Part shown: in pieces, positions 7,744 through 16,164 of the stretch
Position numbering within the stretch: position 1 is the stretch's first letter
Layout of the letters: each line of letters begins with the position of its first letter
From: Streptomyces sp. V3I7
GTDB lineage: Bacteria > Actinomycetota > Actinomycetes > Streptomycetales > Streptomycetaceae
DNA length: 64,000 nt
Assembly (NCBI RefSeq): GCF_030817495.1
Contig: NZ_JAUSZK010000001.1
Span: 1,405,001 to 1,469,000 of the forward strand
Direction: 5' to 3'
Translations under genes and position numbers: made by a program
Notes under the pieces: generated by a model
Databases searched by the model: none
What the model was told of the DNA's origin: nothing
What the model saw: only the letters and a program-made list of their open reading frames with translations

Positions 7744-8439
7744 ATGCCGGTAGCGATGATCACGGGGGCTTCGAAGGGGCTGGGGTTCGCGCTCGCCGAG
7801 GCGCTGGCCGTACGGGGGTGGGATCTGGTGCTGGACGCGCGGGACCCGATCCCGCTCGCGGAGTCGGCCGGGCTCGTCGCCTCGCACGGGAAGCGGGTGG
7901 TGGCGTGGCCGGGCGACGTGACGGATCCGGGGCACCGGGCGGCCCTGCTGGACGCCGCGCGCGAGCTGGGCGGTCTCGATCTGCTGGTGCACAACGCCAG
8001 CGCGCTGGGCGCGGAGCCGCTGGTGCCGCTGGCGGAGCTGCCCTTGGAAGGGCTGCGGCGCGCGCTGGAGGTGAACGTGGTGGCCGCGCTGGGCCTGGTC
8101 CAGGAGGCGCTGCCGCTGCTGCGGGAGTCGTCGGCGGGCACGGTGATCGCGGTCAGCTCGGACGCGGCGGTGGAGGCCTATCCGACGTGGGGCGGCTATG
8201 GGGCGTCGAAGGCGGCGCTGGACCAGCTGGCCGCGGTGCTCGCCGTGGAGGAGCCGGAGCTGCGGGTGTGGGCGGTCGACCCCGGGGACATGGCGACGGA
8301 CCTGTACGCGGTGGCCGTACCGGACGACCACGCTCCGCGGCCCGCGCCGGAGAGCGTGGTGCCGGCGTTCCTGCGGCTCCTGGAGGAGCGCCCGGCCAGC
8401 GGCCGGTACGCGGCGCCCGCTCTGCTGGACGTGCGGTGA
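7744..8439 (+). CDS. Short-chain dehydrogenase/reductase
   Basis: 231 residues, a classical SDR: the glycine motif TGASKGLG (about 7-14), NAS in the central strand, a catalytic Ser (VSSDAA) and YGASK (Tyr/Lys pair), then PGDMATD. It uses NAD(P)H to oxidise or reduce a carbonyl whose identity cannot be read from sequence. The stop codon overlaps the GTG of the QueA-like gene (GTGA), so the two are co-translated and probably act in one pathway. ATG 7744 begins the conserved MPVAMITGAS strand. Confidence 0.9.
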   Translation: MPVAMITGASKGLGFALAEALAVRGWDLVLDARDPIPLAESAGLVASHGKRVVAWPGDVTDPGHRAALLDAARELGGLDLLVHNASALGAEPLVPLAELPLEGLRRALEVNVVAALGLVQEALPLLRESSAGTVIAVSSDAAVEAYPTWGGYGASKAALDQLAAVLAVEEPELRVWAVDPGDMATDLYAVAVPDDHAPRPAPESVVPAFLRLLEERPASGRYAAPALLDVR

Positions 8440-9554
8440 CACCGGTCACGGGGGCCTCCAGGACCCCGCACGTCCGGGACTGGGACGGCCTTCCCGAGGA
8501 ACTGTCCGCGCGCGTGCCCGTCGAGCAGCGCGGGACCGGGCTCGGCCGGGACGGCGTACGGCTGCTGGTGTCACGGGGCACCGACGTGACGCATCACGCG
8601 TTCACGGAGCTGCCGCGGCTGCTGCGGGCCGGGGACCTGCTGGTCGTGAACACCTCGCCGACGCTGGCCGCCGCGGTGGACGGAGAGGTGGAGGACACGA
8701 CCGGGCACGCGCGCGTGGTGGTGCACTTCTCCACGCGCGGGGACGACGGCCGGTGGGCGGTGGAGCTCAGAAACCCTGACGGATGCGGTACAACGCGCGC
8801 GCGGGCGGGCGTGCGCGCGGAGACAGAGGTGTGGCTGCCCGGAGGCGGGCGGCTGGTGCTGGAGGCTCCGCTGAGTGCGCGGGGCGAGCGGTTGTGGTGG
8901 GCGCGGGTGTCCGGGGCGGAGGTCACGGAGCTGCTGCGGGAACACGGCCGCCCCATCCGCTACTCCTATACGGAGCGGGACCAGCCACTGTCCGCCTACC
9001 AGACGGTGTTCGCGCTCCCGTCGCCCGACGGGGCGGGCAGCGCGGAGATGCCCAGTGCCGCCCGGCCCTTCACCCCGCGGCTGGTGGCGGAGCTGGTGAG
9101 CCGGGGCGTGGGATTCGCGCCGATCACGCTGCACACCGGGGTGGCGTCGGCGGAGGCGCACGAGCCGCCGTATCCGGAGCGGTTCGTGGTGCCGGAGGCC
9201 TCGGCGCGGCTGGTGAACGCCGTCCGGGCGGCGCGCGGCGGCCGACGTCCCGGGGAGCGCGACGGGCGGGTCGTCGCCGTCGGGACGACGGCCGTACGGG
9301 CCCTGGAGTCGGCGGCGGGGCCGGATGGGGTGGTGCGGGCGGCCGCGGGGTGGACGGATCTCGTGGTGACGCCCGCGCGCGGGGTGCGCGTCGTGGACGG
9401 CCTGCTGACCGGGCTGCACGAGCCGGCGGCCTCGCATCTGCTGATGCTGGAGGCGATAGCGGGGAGCGCCGTGGTGGACCGCGGCTACGAGGAGGCGCTC
9501 CAGGCCTCCTATCTGTGGCACGAATTCGGGGACACGCACCTTCTTCTCCCCTAG
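8436..9554 (+). CDS. QueA-like S-adenosylmethionine:tRNA ribosyltransferase-isomerase
   Basis: 372 residues, full length for QueA. Blocks match the family: LRAGDLLVVNTSPTLAA, IRYSYTERDQPLSAYQTVFA, FAPITLHTGVAS, ERFVVPEASARLVNAV and VAVGTTAVRALES. QueA transfers and isomerises the ribosyl group of SAM onto 7-aminomethyl-7-deazaguanine in tRNA to form epoxyqueuosine. No queC/D/E/F, tgt or queG homologue is in this window, so the substrate may differ in this organism. It is translationally coupled to the upstream SDR, an unusual partner for queuosine synthesis. The CDS runs GTG 8436 to TAG 9554. Confidence 0.88.
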   Translation: MTPVTGASRTPHVRDWDGLPEELSARVPVEQRGTGLGRDGVRLLVSRGTDVTHHAFTELPRLLRAGDLLVVNTSPTLAAAVDGEVEDTTGHARVVVHFSTRGDDGRWAVELRNPDGCGTTRARAGVRAETEVWLPGGGRLVLEAPLSARGERLWWARVSGAEVTELLREHGRPIRYSYTERDQPLSAYQTVFALPSPDGAGSAEMPSAARPFTPRLVAELVSRGVGFAPITLHTGVASAEAHEPPYPERFVVPEASARLVNAVRAARGGRRPGERDGRVVAVGTTAVRALESAAGPDGVVRAAAGWTDLVVTPARGVRVVDGLLTGLHEPAASHLLMLEAIAGSAVVDRGYEEALQASYLWHEFGDTHLLLP

Positions 9555-9954
9555 GAGTTCCTCCCTGGAAGGGCCGTTCGCGGTCCCTGGGGAGGGCCCG
9601 GCGCGGACCGCCGAAAACCCGCTCACACAGGGCATTGCTCAAGCAACTCAGCGTGATTCGGAAGGGTGCCCCATGTGAGCCCGCACATAGGGCGCAGATC
9701 ACGTACGAAGGAACATAGGAGACAAAGAGGACCGTTGCGAACGGGGCAAACCGCACCCTCTGTCCCGTTTTGCCCACCCTGATCCACTACCCAGGATCGT
9801 ACGTCACACCTTTGCCAGGGCATTTTGCGACCGCTAAGAATTGCTGCTGTCGCTCAGCGCCGCGGGTTTGGACTCGCGGCGTTCTTGCGGGCCGGAACCG
9901 ATTCCCCCGCCACGAGTGAGCGGCGTCCGCGCTATTCGAAGAGGTCCAACTGCC
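9555..9954. other. 400-bp leader/intergenic region with hairpins
   Basis: No ORF is convincing here. Near the right end the arms CGCCGCG (9858-9864) and CGCGGCG (9875-9881) form a hairpin 74 bp before the transglycosylase start. The length suggests a long 5' leader. I compared it with the c-di-AMP (ydaO) riboswitch common before cell-wall hydrolase genes in Streptomyces and could not match its conserved core. Confidence 0.4.
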
Positions 9955-10659
9955 ATGCCCAAGAACATGAGTATTCGTGCTCGCGGTCGACAGCTGACCA
10001 AGCAGCACAAGATCGCGATCGCCGGCGTCACCGCTCTCGGTGCCGCAGCCATCGCTGTCTCCGCGATTCCCAACAGCGCGGAAACCACCCACACCGCCGC
10101 GGCGCCCGCCGCGACGCACGTGGCCTACAGCTCCGAGAAGGTCCAGACCGTCAAGGGGACGGTCACCGACCAGCTCGCCACCGAGAACGTCAAGCTCGAC
10201 GCGATCGCCGCGAAGATGAAGGTCCAGGCCGAGTCGCACGCCGAGGCCGCCAAGAAGGCCGCGCAGGAGCGCACGCACGAGGCCGCCAGCCGGTCCGCGT
10301 CGCGCCCGGAGGTCCAGCTGGTCTCCGCGAAGACGTACTCGAACAACCTGGACGGCTGGATCAACCAGGCGCTCGACATCATGCACGACAAGGGCATCCC
10401 GGGTTCGTACCACGGGCTGCACAAGAACATCATGCGTGAGTCCTCGGGCAACCCGAAGGCCATCAACGACTGGGACATCAACGCCATCAACGGCATCCCG
10501 TCGAAGGGCCTGCTCCAGGTGATCCCGCCGACGTTCAAGGCGTACCACGTCCAGGGCACGTCCTGGAACATCTACGACCCGGTCGCGAACATCACTGCCG
10601 CCGCCAACTACGCGGCCGACAAGTACGGTTCGATCGACAACGTCAACAGCGCGTACTGA
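9955..10659 (+). CDS. Secreted lytic transglycosylase-like protein
   Basis: 234 residues. An N-terminal hydrophobic signal/anchor (about 19-40, KIAIAGVTALGAAAIAVSAI) is followed by a charged coiled-coil stretch (about 60-115) and a C-terminal SLT/Rpf-like fold. That fold contains IMRESSGNPKAIN with the likely catalytic E162, then SKGLLQVIPPTFKAYH and DPVANITAAANYA, the goose-type/SLT signature. Such enzymes cleave peptidoglycan between MurNAc and GlcNAc during growth or germination. It is monocistronic, ending in a strong terminator. GAGG ten bases upstream supports ATG 9955. Confidence 0.88.
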   Translation: MPKNMSIRARGRQLTKQHKIAIAGVTALGAAAIAVSAIPNSAETTHTAAAPAATHVAYSSEKVQTVKGTVTDQLATENVKLDAIAAKMKVQAESHAEAAKKAAQERTHEAASRSASRPEVQLVSAKTYSNNLDGWINQALDIMHDKGIPGSYHGLHKNIMRESSGNPKAINDWDINAINGIPSKGLLQVIPPTFKAYHVQGTSWNIYDPVANITAAANYAADKYGSIDNVNSAY

Positions 10660-10690
10660 GGTAGGCGCGGGCCTCAGGCGTGAACGCCGC

Positions 10691-10723
10691 AGGGCGGTAC
10701 CCGGGACCCCCGGGTACCGCCCT
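10691..10723 (+). terminator. Terminator, 15-bp perfect stem
   Basis: AGGGCGGTACCCGGG (10691-10705) pairs exactly with 10709-10723 around a 3-nt loop, 31 bp after the transglycosylase stop. The rest of the 356-bp gap to serB shows no gene. Confidence 0.8.
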
Positions 10724-11015
10724 CCGTTCACATCCCGGCCCAGGTCGTCTGTTCGTTCAGCAGCCGGCTTTTCAGCGGCCCCCTCGAAGGTCCCCGGAGC
10801 TGTTGGCACTGGGTGACGCGGGAGTCACGGTCTGGCACGGGAAGCTGGCGGATGACCAGCGGCAGCGGGGAGTAGCGGGAGTAGTCTGACGACGGTCGAC
10901 CGGATCGTGTCCGGCGCGCAAGGTCCCGGACACCGGCCAAACACCCAGTGTTCCGTGTCCGTCAGACGGACCTCGCAGGCGCGAGGCACTCAGTGCCGGA
11001 TACGGTGGATGCACC

Positions 11016-12224
11016 ATGAGCGCTTCGCAGAGTTCCGAGAGCCCCACTCTCCTCGTCAAAATCTTCGGCAAGGACAGGCCGGGCATCACGGCCGGTCTCT
11101 TCGACACCCTTGCCGCCTACTACGTCGATGTCGTCGACATCGAGCAGGTCGTCACCCGCGGTCGGCTGGTCCTCTGCGCGCTCGTGACCCAGCCGCCCAC
11201 CGGGCTGGAGGGCGATCTCCGGGCCACCGTGCACAGCTGGGCCGAGTCGATGAAGATGCAGGCGGAGATCATCTCCGGGCACGGCGACAACCGCCCGCGC
11301 GGTCTGGGACGTTCCCTGGTGACCGTCCTCGGCCACCCGCTCACCGCCGAGTCGACGGCCGCCATCACGGCCCGGATCACCAAGGTCGGCGGCAACATCG
11401 ACCGTGTCTTCCGGCTCGCCAAGTACCCGGTCACGGCGGTCGAGTTCGCGGTGTCCGGCGTGGAGACCGAGCCCCTGCGCACCGCCCTGGCCTCCGACGC
11501 GAGCGCGCTCGGCGTCGATGTCGCGGTCGTGGCGGCGGGGCTGCACCGGCGGGCCCAGCGCCTGGTCGTCATGGACGTGGACTCCACCCTGATCCAGGAC
11601 GAGGTGATCGAACTCTTCGCCGCCCACGCCGGCTGCGAGGACGAGGTCGCCGAGGTGACGGCGGCCGCGATGCGCGGGGAACTGGACTTCGAGCAGTCGC
11701 TGCACGCGCGCGTGGCCCTGCTGAAGGGGCTCGACGCCTCGGTCGTACAGAAGGTGCGCAGCGAGGTGCGGTTGACGCCGGGCGCGCGCACCCTGATCCG
11801 CACGCTGAAGCGGCTCGGTTACCAAGTCGGCGTCGTCTCGGGTGGGTTCACCCAGGTCACCGACGACCTGAAGGAGCGTCTGGGACTGGACTTCGCCCAG
11901 GCCAACACCCTGGAGATCGTCGACGGCAAGCTGACCGGCCGGGTCACCGGCGAGATCGTGGACCGGGCGGGCAAGGCACGGCTGCTGCGCCGGTTCGCCG
12001 CCGAGGCCGGGGTGCCGCTGTCCCAGACGGTGGCGATCGGCGACGGCGCCAACGACCTGGACATGCTGAACGCGGCCGGGCTGGGCGTCGCCTTCAACGC
12101 CAAGCCGGTCGTCCGCGAGGCCGCGCACACCGCGGTGAACTTCCCCTTCCTGGACACCGTCCTTTATCTGCTGGGCGTCACGCGCGAAGAGGTCGAGGCG
12201 GCGAACACGCACGACGAGAGCTGA
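11016..12224 (+). CDS. serB: Phosphoserine phosphatase
   Basis: 402 residues, catalysing the last step of serine synthesis (phosphoserine to serine). Two N-terminal ACT-like regions (about 10-90 and 98-172; LLVKIFGKDRPGITAGLFD) probably sense serine. The HAD phosphatase domain starts at MDVDSTLIQDE with nucleophile D187 and acid/base D189, then SGGFTQVTDDL (motif II Ser) and AIGDGANDLDML (motif IV). The layout matches mycobacterial SerB2. It is monocistronic between two strong terminators. Confidence 0.96.
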   Translation: MSASQSSESPTLLVKIFGKDRPGITAGLFDTLAAYYVDVVDIEQVVTRGRLVLCALVTQPPTGLEGDLRATVHSWAESMKMQAEIISGHGDNRPRGLGRSLVTVLGHPLTAESTAAITARITKVGGNIDRVFRLAKYPVTAVEFAVSGVETEPLRTALASDASALGVDVAVVAAGLHRRAQRLVVMDVDSTLIQDEVIELFAAHAGCEDEVAEVTAAAMRGELDFEQSLHARVALLKGLDASVVQKVRSEVRLTPGARTLIRTLKRLGYQVGVVSGGFTQVTDDLKERLGLDFAQANTLEIVDGKLTGRVTGEIVDRAGKARLLRRFAAEAGVPLSQTVAIGDGANDLDMLNAAGLGVAFNAKPVVREAAHTAVNFPFLDTVLYLLGVTREEVEAANTHDES

Positions 12225-12269
12225 GCGGCCCGGACACTTCCTGTCCGGCAAGCGCCTCCCGCTCACGGC

Positions 12270-12304
12270 AAGGGGCCCGGCACCGCATCGGTGCCGGGCC
12301 CCTT
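12270..12304. terminator. Bidirectional terminator, 16-bp perfect stem
   Basis: AAGGGGCCCGGCACCG (12270-12285) pairs exactly with 12289-12304 with a 3-nt loop, between convergent serB and the SixA-like gene. Confidence 0.82.
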
Positions 12305-12324
12305 CGTGTCGCGTGGGGCAGGGG

Positions 12325-12843
12325 TCACTCGGACGGTGCCCAGTACTCGGTCAGCGTGGCCACGCCCGGCTCCACGTCCTTCCACGAGCCGGTGAAGGTC
12401 AGCACGGCGTAGGCCGCGGCGGGGAACCCGCGGCGTCGCATCCGCTCGTGGGCGTCGTCCTCGGCCGCGCCGGTCAGCACGTCGGCCAGGCCGTGCACCC
12501 CCGGGTTGTGGCCGATGAGGAGCACGCTCCGCACGTCGTCGGGGACCTCGTTGAGCACGGCGATCAGCTCGCCGGGCGAGGCGTCGTAGATCCGCTCCTC
12601 GTAGACGGTTTTCGGCCGGTGCGGGAACTCCTGGACGGCGAGCTTCCAGGTCTCGCGGGTCCGGGTCGCGGTCGAGCACAAGGCCAGGTCGAAGGGGATA
12701 CCGAGGTCGGCCAGCTTGCGTCCGGCGACCGGGGCGTCCTTGCGGCCCCGCTCAGCGAGCGGCCGCTCGTGGTCGGTCACCTGCGGCCAGTCGGCTTTCG
12801 CATGCCGGAAGAGGACGATCTTGCGGGGTTCTGCGACGCTCAT
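12325..12843 (-). CDS. SixA-like histidine phosphatase
   Basis: 172 residues. Phosphoglycerate-mutase-like fold: the catalytic RHAKAD (about 13-18), S/T-rich CSTATRTRET and the second histidine in LLIGHNPGV. SixA removes phosphate from His residues, for example of ArcB Hpt domains, in proteobacteria; the actinobacterial target is unknown. It is the last member of a short minus-strand set with two small membrane proteins upstream, though gaps of 79 and 161 bp leave operon structure open. Confidence 0.9.
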   Translation of the reverse strand: MSVAEPRKIVLFRHAKADWPQVTDHERPLAERGRKDAPVAGRKLADLGIPFDLALCSTATRTRETWKLAVQEFPHRPKTVYEERIYDASPGELIAVLNEVPDDVRSVLLIGHNPGVHGLADVLTGAAEDDAHERMRRRGFPAAAYAVLTFTGSWKDVEPGVATLTEYWAPSE

Positions 12844-12922
12844 GGGTCCCAGCTTCGCATGAAACAGGCCATGGGGCGCAGGGAGTTGACATGCCGATTC
12901 ACCGTTCGAAGGCCACCCCGCG

Positions 12923-13132
12923 CTAGCGCGCGATCAGCGGCAGCAGCTGCTCGAAGAGGTGGACGAGCGAGGGTGCGCCCGTGGCCGCCTGGGCCTCGGA
13001 CGGGTTGAGTATCAGCCCGAGCAGGCAGGCGAAGGCGAGCGCCGGCAGGGCGAGGGCCCACCAGGGCAGCCGGGTCTCGGCGCCGCCCCGGGTCGCCGCC
13101 GGACGGGGCCGGGTGTGCGCATGGACCGACAT
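12923..13132 (-). CDS. Small single-pass membrane protein, unknown
   Basis: 69 residues: a short basic N-terminus, one hydrophobic helix (about 23-43, LPWWALALPALAFACLLGLIL), then a 25-residue tail with HLFEQLLPLIAR. The AQA motif after the helix could be a signal-peptidase site, so it may instead be a secreted peptide. I do not recognise a domain. Codon use is typical of the neighbourhood. Confidence 0.65.
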   Translation of the reverse strand: MSVHAHTRPRPAATRGGAETRLPWWALALPALAFACLLGLILNPSEAQAATGAPSLVHLFEQLLPLIAR

Positions 13133-13293
13133 GACCGCCTCCGCTGTCTCCGAGTGGTGCGCGCCCCGCGTCTCGCGGTGCGCATCTCGACGCTACGGAA
13201 TCGGCTGCCGCCAACCCATCCGGTGATCCACCCACTTGACCCTGACACTCGCCCCCTAGGGGACAGGGGGGTCAGCCCTACCGCGGGTGTGGG

Positions 13294-13410
13294 TCAGGGG
13301 GCGGCGATCGTCGCGATGACGGCGATGACCACGAAGATGGCGAAGAACGCGCCGAGGACGATCAGCAGCTTCTTCTGGCCGTTCTGGGGGTTCGGTTCGA
13401 GCACGGGCAT
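13294..13410 (-). CDS. Tiny membrane protein (SGM_5486 family type)
   Basis: 38 residues: MPVLEPNPQNGQKKLL then one helix of about 20 residues (IVLGAFFAIFVVIAVIATI). From memory the PNPQNGQKKLL head is the mark of a conserved Streptomyces small protein annotated as transporter-associated; it lies here immediately beyond an MFS permease gene, but its function is unknown. It is a real gene by conservation rather than length. No strong ribosome binding site is visible. Confidence 0.7.
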   Translation of the reverse strand: MPVLEPNPQNGQKKLLIVLGAFFAIFVVIAVIATIAAP

Positions 13411-13546
13411 ACGGCCAGTCTCCCACCCGCCGCCCGGACCGGATCCGCCGGGGCCGCGGGTCGCCCCTCGTCCCGAGCCGGCCCCTCGTCCCGAGTTGGC
13501 CCGCCGTCCCCGATCCAGCCCCTCGCCCCGAGCGGGCCCTGGCCCG

Positions 13547-14875
13547 TCAGGCCCGCGCCTCGTCCTCCACGGTGCGGTCGCGGCCCGCCAGGACGCCCAC
13601 CGCCATCTGGGGCAGCATGAGGCAGGCCATGAGGGCGATCGGGACGCCCCAGCCGCCGGTGTGCTGGTAGAGGATGCCGACCAGGAGCGGTCCGGGGATG
13701 GAGATCAGATAGCCGGTGCTCTGCGCGAAGGCGGAGAGCTGGGCGACGCCCCCGCCGGTCCTGGCCCGCATGCCGACCATGGTGAGGGCGAGCGGGAAGG
13801 CGCAGTTGGAGACGCCGAGCAGCAGGGCCCAGGCCCAGGGGGCGGCCGCCGGGGCGAAGTACAGACCCGCGTAGCCGGAGAGGCCGCAGGCGCCCAGGAC
13901 CAGCACGATCGGCCCCTGGTGGGGCAGCCGGGTGGCCAGGCGCGGAATGACGAAGGCCAGCGGTACGCCCATGACCATGGTGACGGCGAGGAGCAGTCCC
14001 GCCGTGCTCGCGGGGACGCCCGCGTCACGGAAGATCTGCGGCATCCAGCCCATGGTGATGTAGGCGGCGGTGGCCTGGAGTCCGAAGAAGACGGCGAGCG
14101 CCCAGGCGGTACGGCTCCGGGTGATCCGCAGCGGAGCGGGCCGCGGCTGGTCCCCCTCGTCCCGCACGGGCTCGTCGGCGGTGCCCTTCTGCCGTACGAG
14201 AGGCAGCCAGGGCAGGACCGCCACGGCGGCGAGGGCCGCCCATACGGCGAGGCCCGAGCGCCAATTGCCGCCGAGCGCGCCGGTCATGGGGACGGTCACC
14301 GCGGCGGCGGCCGAGGTGCCGAGGGCGAGAGCCATCGAGTACAGGCCGGTCATGGAGCCGACGCAGTCGGGGAACCAGCGCTTGACGATGACGGGCATCA
14401 GCACGTTGCTGACGGCGATGCCCATGAGTGCGAGCGCGCTGGCGGCCAGGAAGGCGGCGGTGCCGCCGGCGTACGGGCGTATGAGCACGCCGGCGGTGAT
14501 GGCGGCCATGCCGGCGCACACCACGGCGGCCGGGCCGAAGCGGCGCGCGAGGCGGGGCGCCATGACGCCGAAGACGGCGAAGCACAACGGGGGCACGGAC
14601 GTGAGGAGTCCGGCCACGCTGCCGCTCATGCCGAGCCCGTCGCGGACCTCTTCGAGGAGCGCGCCGAGGCTGGTGATGGCGGGGCGCAGGTTCAGCGCGG
14701 TCAGCACGATGCCGACGACGACCAGGCGCGTCGCCCACGCGCGCGCGGGCGGGGTGTGCCTCACGCGTTCACCCGTGGCCGCTGCCATGGCCGTAGCCGT
14801 GGATGTCGTACCCGATGAGCCCGATGAAGGACGCGCTGCCGTCCTGGTTTCCTCGCCTGCCATGCCGTCCATCAT
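13547..14875 (-). CDS. MFS transporter, CynX/NimT type
   Basis: About 442 residues with a variable hydrophilic N-terminus (to about 45), then 12 predicted membrane helices, and a charged loop between halves (KGTADEPVRDEGDQPRPAPL). LVVVGIVLTALNLRPAITSLGALL at the first helix is the signature of the cyanate/nitroimidazole (CynX/NimT) subfamily. The substrate cannot be told. The start is uncertain: candidates at 14902, 14875 and 14863 lack good ribosome binding sites, so the mRNA may be leaderless. It is divergent from a FadR-type regulator that probably controls it. Confidence 0.88.
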   Translation of the reverse strand: MMDGMAGEETRTAARPSSGSSGTTSTATAMAAATGERVRHTPPARAWATRLVVVGIVLTALNLRPAITSLGALLEEVRDGLGMSGSVAGLLTSVPPLCFAVFGVMAPRLARRFGPAAVVCAGMAAITAGVLIRPYAGGTAAFLAASALALMGIAVSNVLMPVIVKRWFPDCVGSMTGLYSMALALGTSAAAAVTVPMTGALGGNWRSGLAVWAALAAVAVLPWLPLVRQKGTADEPVRDEGDQPRPAPLRITRSRTAWALAVFFGLQATAAYITMGWMPQIFRDAGVPASTAGLLLAVTMVMGVPLAFVIPRLATRLPHQGPIVLVLGACGLSGYAGLYFAPAAAPWAWALLLGVSNCAFPLALTMVGMRARTGGGVAQLSAFAQSTGYLISIPGPLLVGILYQHTGGWGVPIALMACLMLPQMAVGVLAGRDRTVEDEARA

Positions 14876-14877
14876 AG

Positions 14878-14892
14878 AATCATGGGATGATT
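14878..14892. promoter_or_regulatory. Candidate operator between MFS and FadR genes
   Basis: AATCAT-GGG-ATGATT is a perfect hyphenated palindrome (6-bp arms) located 54 bp before the regulator start and overlapping the MFS start region. GntR/FadR proteins bind sites of this size as dimers; this sequence is not the E. coli FadR consensus. Confidence 0.45.
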
Positions 14893-14945
14893 GACTGTCC
14901 ATCCCCGGGCCGGATCCGCCCGGCGCACGCGTGCGAAGGTGTGCC

Positions 14946-15638
14946 ATGCCTTTGAGCCACCCCCGCCGTTCGGCACTGTCCGAGCAGGTCATCGCCGAGC
15001 TGCGGAACCAGATCACCTCGGGCGAGTGGCCGGTCGGATCACGCATCCCGACGGAGCCGGAGCTGGTCGAGCAGCTCGGCGTCGCCCGCAACACCGTGCG
15101 CGAGGCCGTCCGCGCGCTCGCGCACAACGGTCTGCTGGACATCCGCCAGGGTTCCGGCACCTACGTCGTGGCGACCAGCGAGCTGGCGGGCGTGATGCAC
15201 CGCCGGTTCGCCGACGCCGACCCGCGCCACATCGCCGAGCTGCGCTCCACGCTGGAGTCGGCCGCTGCCAAGCTGGCCGCCGAGCGGCGCACCGAGAAGG
15301 ACCTCAAGCAGCTCGACGCGCTCCTCCTGCGGCGCGAGCAGGCCTGGGACTCAGGGGACGCCGAGGACTTCGTGACCGCCGACGCGACCTTCCATCTCGC
15401 GGTGGTGGCCGCCTCGCACAACGACGTCATGACCGCGATGTACGCCGACCTCGGCGAGGTGCTGCGGGAGTGGCTGCGCGCCGACGTCGGCACGCGGCTG
15501 ACCCCGGAGACGCACATGGACCACACGCGGCTCGTCGACGCGATCCGCGCGGGCGACGCCGAGGCGGCGGCCACCGAGGCCGCGAGCTACCCGTTCCTGT
15601 GCCGGCCGGGGCGGTTCAGCTCTCCTTCCCGTGGCTGA
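14946..15638 (+). CDS. FadR-subfamily GntR transcriptional regulator
   Basis: 230 residues. The winged helix-turn-helix (about 8-70) has the GntR signature VGSRIPTEPELVEQLGVARNTVREAVRALAHNGLL (split reading: ELVEQLGVARNTVREAVRAL). The all-helical FCD ligand domain follows (about 85-215), with metal-ligand-like D...H (ADATFHLAVV) and a later H. Ligand unknown. It probably represses the divergent MFS transporter gene and itself. GAAGGT six bases upstream fixes ATG 14946. The tail (LCRPGRFSSPSRG) is shorter and odder than usual and overlaps the convergent gene by 23 bp. Confidence 0.9.
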   Translation: MPLSHPRRSALSEQVIAELRNQITSGEWPVGSRIPTEPELVEQLGVARNTVREAVRALAHNGLLDIRQGSGTYVVATSELAGVMHRRFADADPRHIAELRSTLESAAAKLAAERRTEKDLKQLDALLLRREQAWDSGDAEDFVTADATFHLAVVAASHNDVMTAMYADLGEVLREWLRADVGTRLTPETHMDHTRLVDAIRAGDAEAAATEAASYPFLCRPGRFSSPSRG

Positions 15639-15960
15639 CCCACGCCGAGCCGACCTCCTTCCAGCACCGGCCCGAGAGCCGTACGGTCGTCGCCGGTCCG
15701 GCGTCGACCGGGTCGGTATCGGTGTCCAGGTCCCACCATCGGGCGCACTCGATGTGCAGACTCACGCGATCGGTGCCGACATAGGGGTTGTGGCAGTAGG
15801 CCACCACGTGCGAGCCGTCGACGGCCGTACGGCACTCGGCCCCGAACAGGTGCGGGGCGGAGTCGGTCCTCACGCGCGCGTGGGGCAGCGCCTCGTAGGG
15901 CAGGAAGAGCACGAGCGCGGCGGCCGCGGTCACTGAGGCCAGGCTCTGGAACAGGCGCAC
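15616..15960 (-). CDS. Secreted protein of unknown function
   Basis: 114 residues. A signal peptide (residues 1-25, LFQSLASVTAAAALVLFLPYEALPHA) precedes a small domain with three cysteines (ECRTAV, AYCHNPY, IECARW) and a fourth near the end (GRCWKEV), enough for two disulfides. GTG 15960 is chosen because GAGGAGG lies exactly eight bases upstream; longer in-frame ATG starts lack this. The 3' ends of this gene and the FadR gene overlap. The function is not recognisable. Confidence 0.65.
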   Translation of the reverse strand: MRLFQSLASVTAAAALVLFLPYEALPHARVRTDSAPHLFGAECRTAVDGSHVVAYCHNPYVGTDRVSLHIECARWWDLDTDTDPVDAGPATTVRLSGRCWKEVGSAWVSHGKES

Positions 15961-16104
15961 AAGGGGAACCTCCTCGGCCGTGCTGGGGAGGGAACGCACG
16001 CGGTGAACCCGCATCTCAGAGTGCGCCATCAGGGCACGATCACGCCCGGCCGGTGGGCCGAACGGGTGACATCGCCGCTCCATTGGGCCATCAGTGCACA
16101 CACG

Positions 16105-16140
16105 CCGAGGCCCGCACCCGGAAGGGGGCGCGGGCCTCGG
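16105..16140 (-). terminator. Terminator of the fabG-fabI operon
   Basis: CCGAGGCCCGC (16105-16115) pairs with GCGGGCCTCGG (16130-16140) around a 14-nt loop, 24 bp after the fabI stop. Confidence 0.7.
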
Positions 16141-16164
16141 CGGTCACTCGGCCGGTGATGTCGA

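Noticed and set aside
9555..9954. c-di-AMP (ydaO) riboswitch before the transglycosylase gene
   Set aside because: The position fits the class, but the conserved core (GGGGGACCCA..GGGUGAAU..and AACCCGUCAGCUAAC-type blocks) is not found; only generic hairpins are seen.
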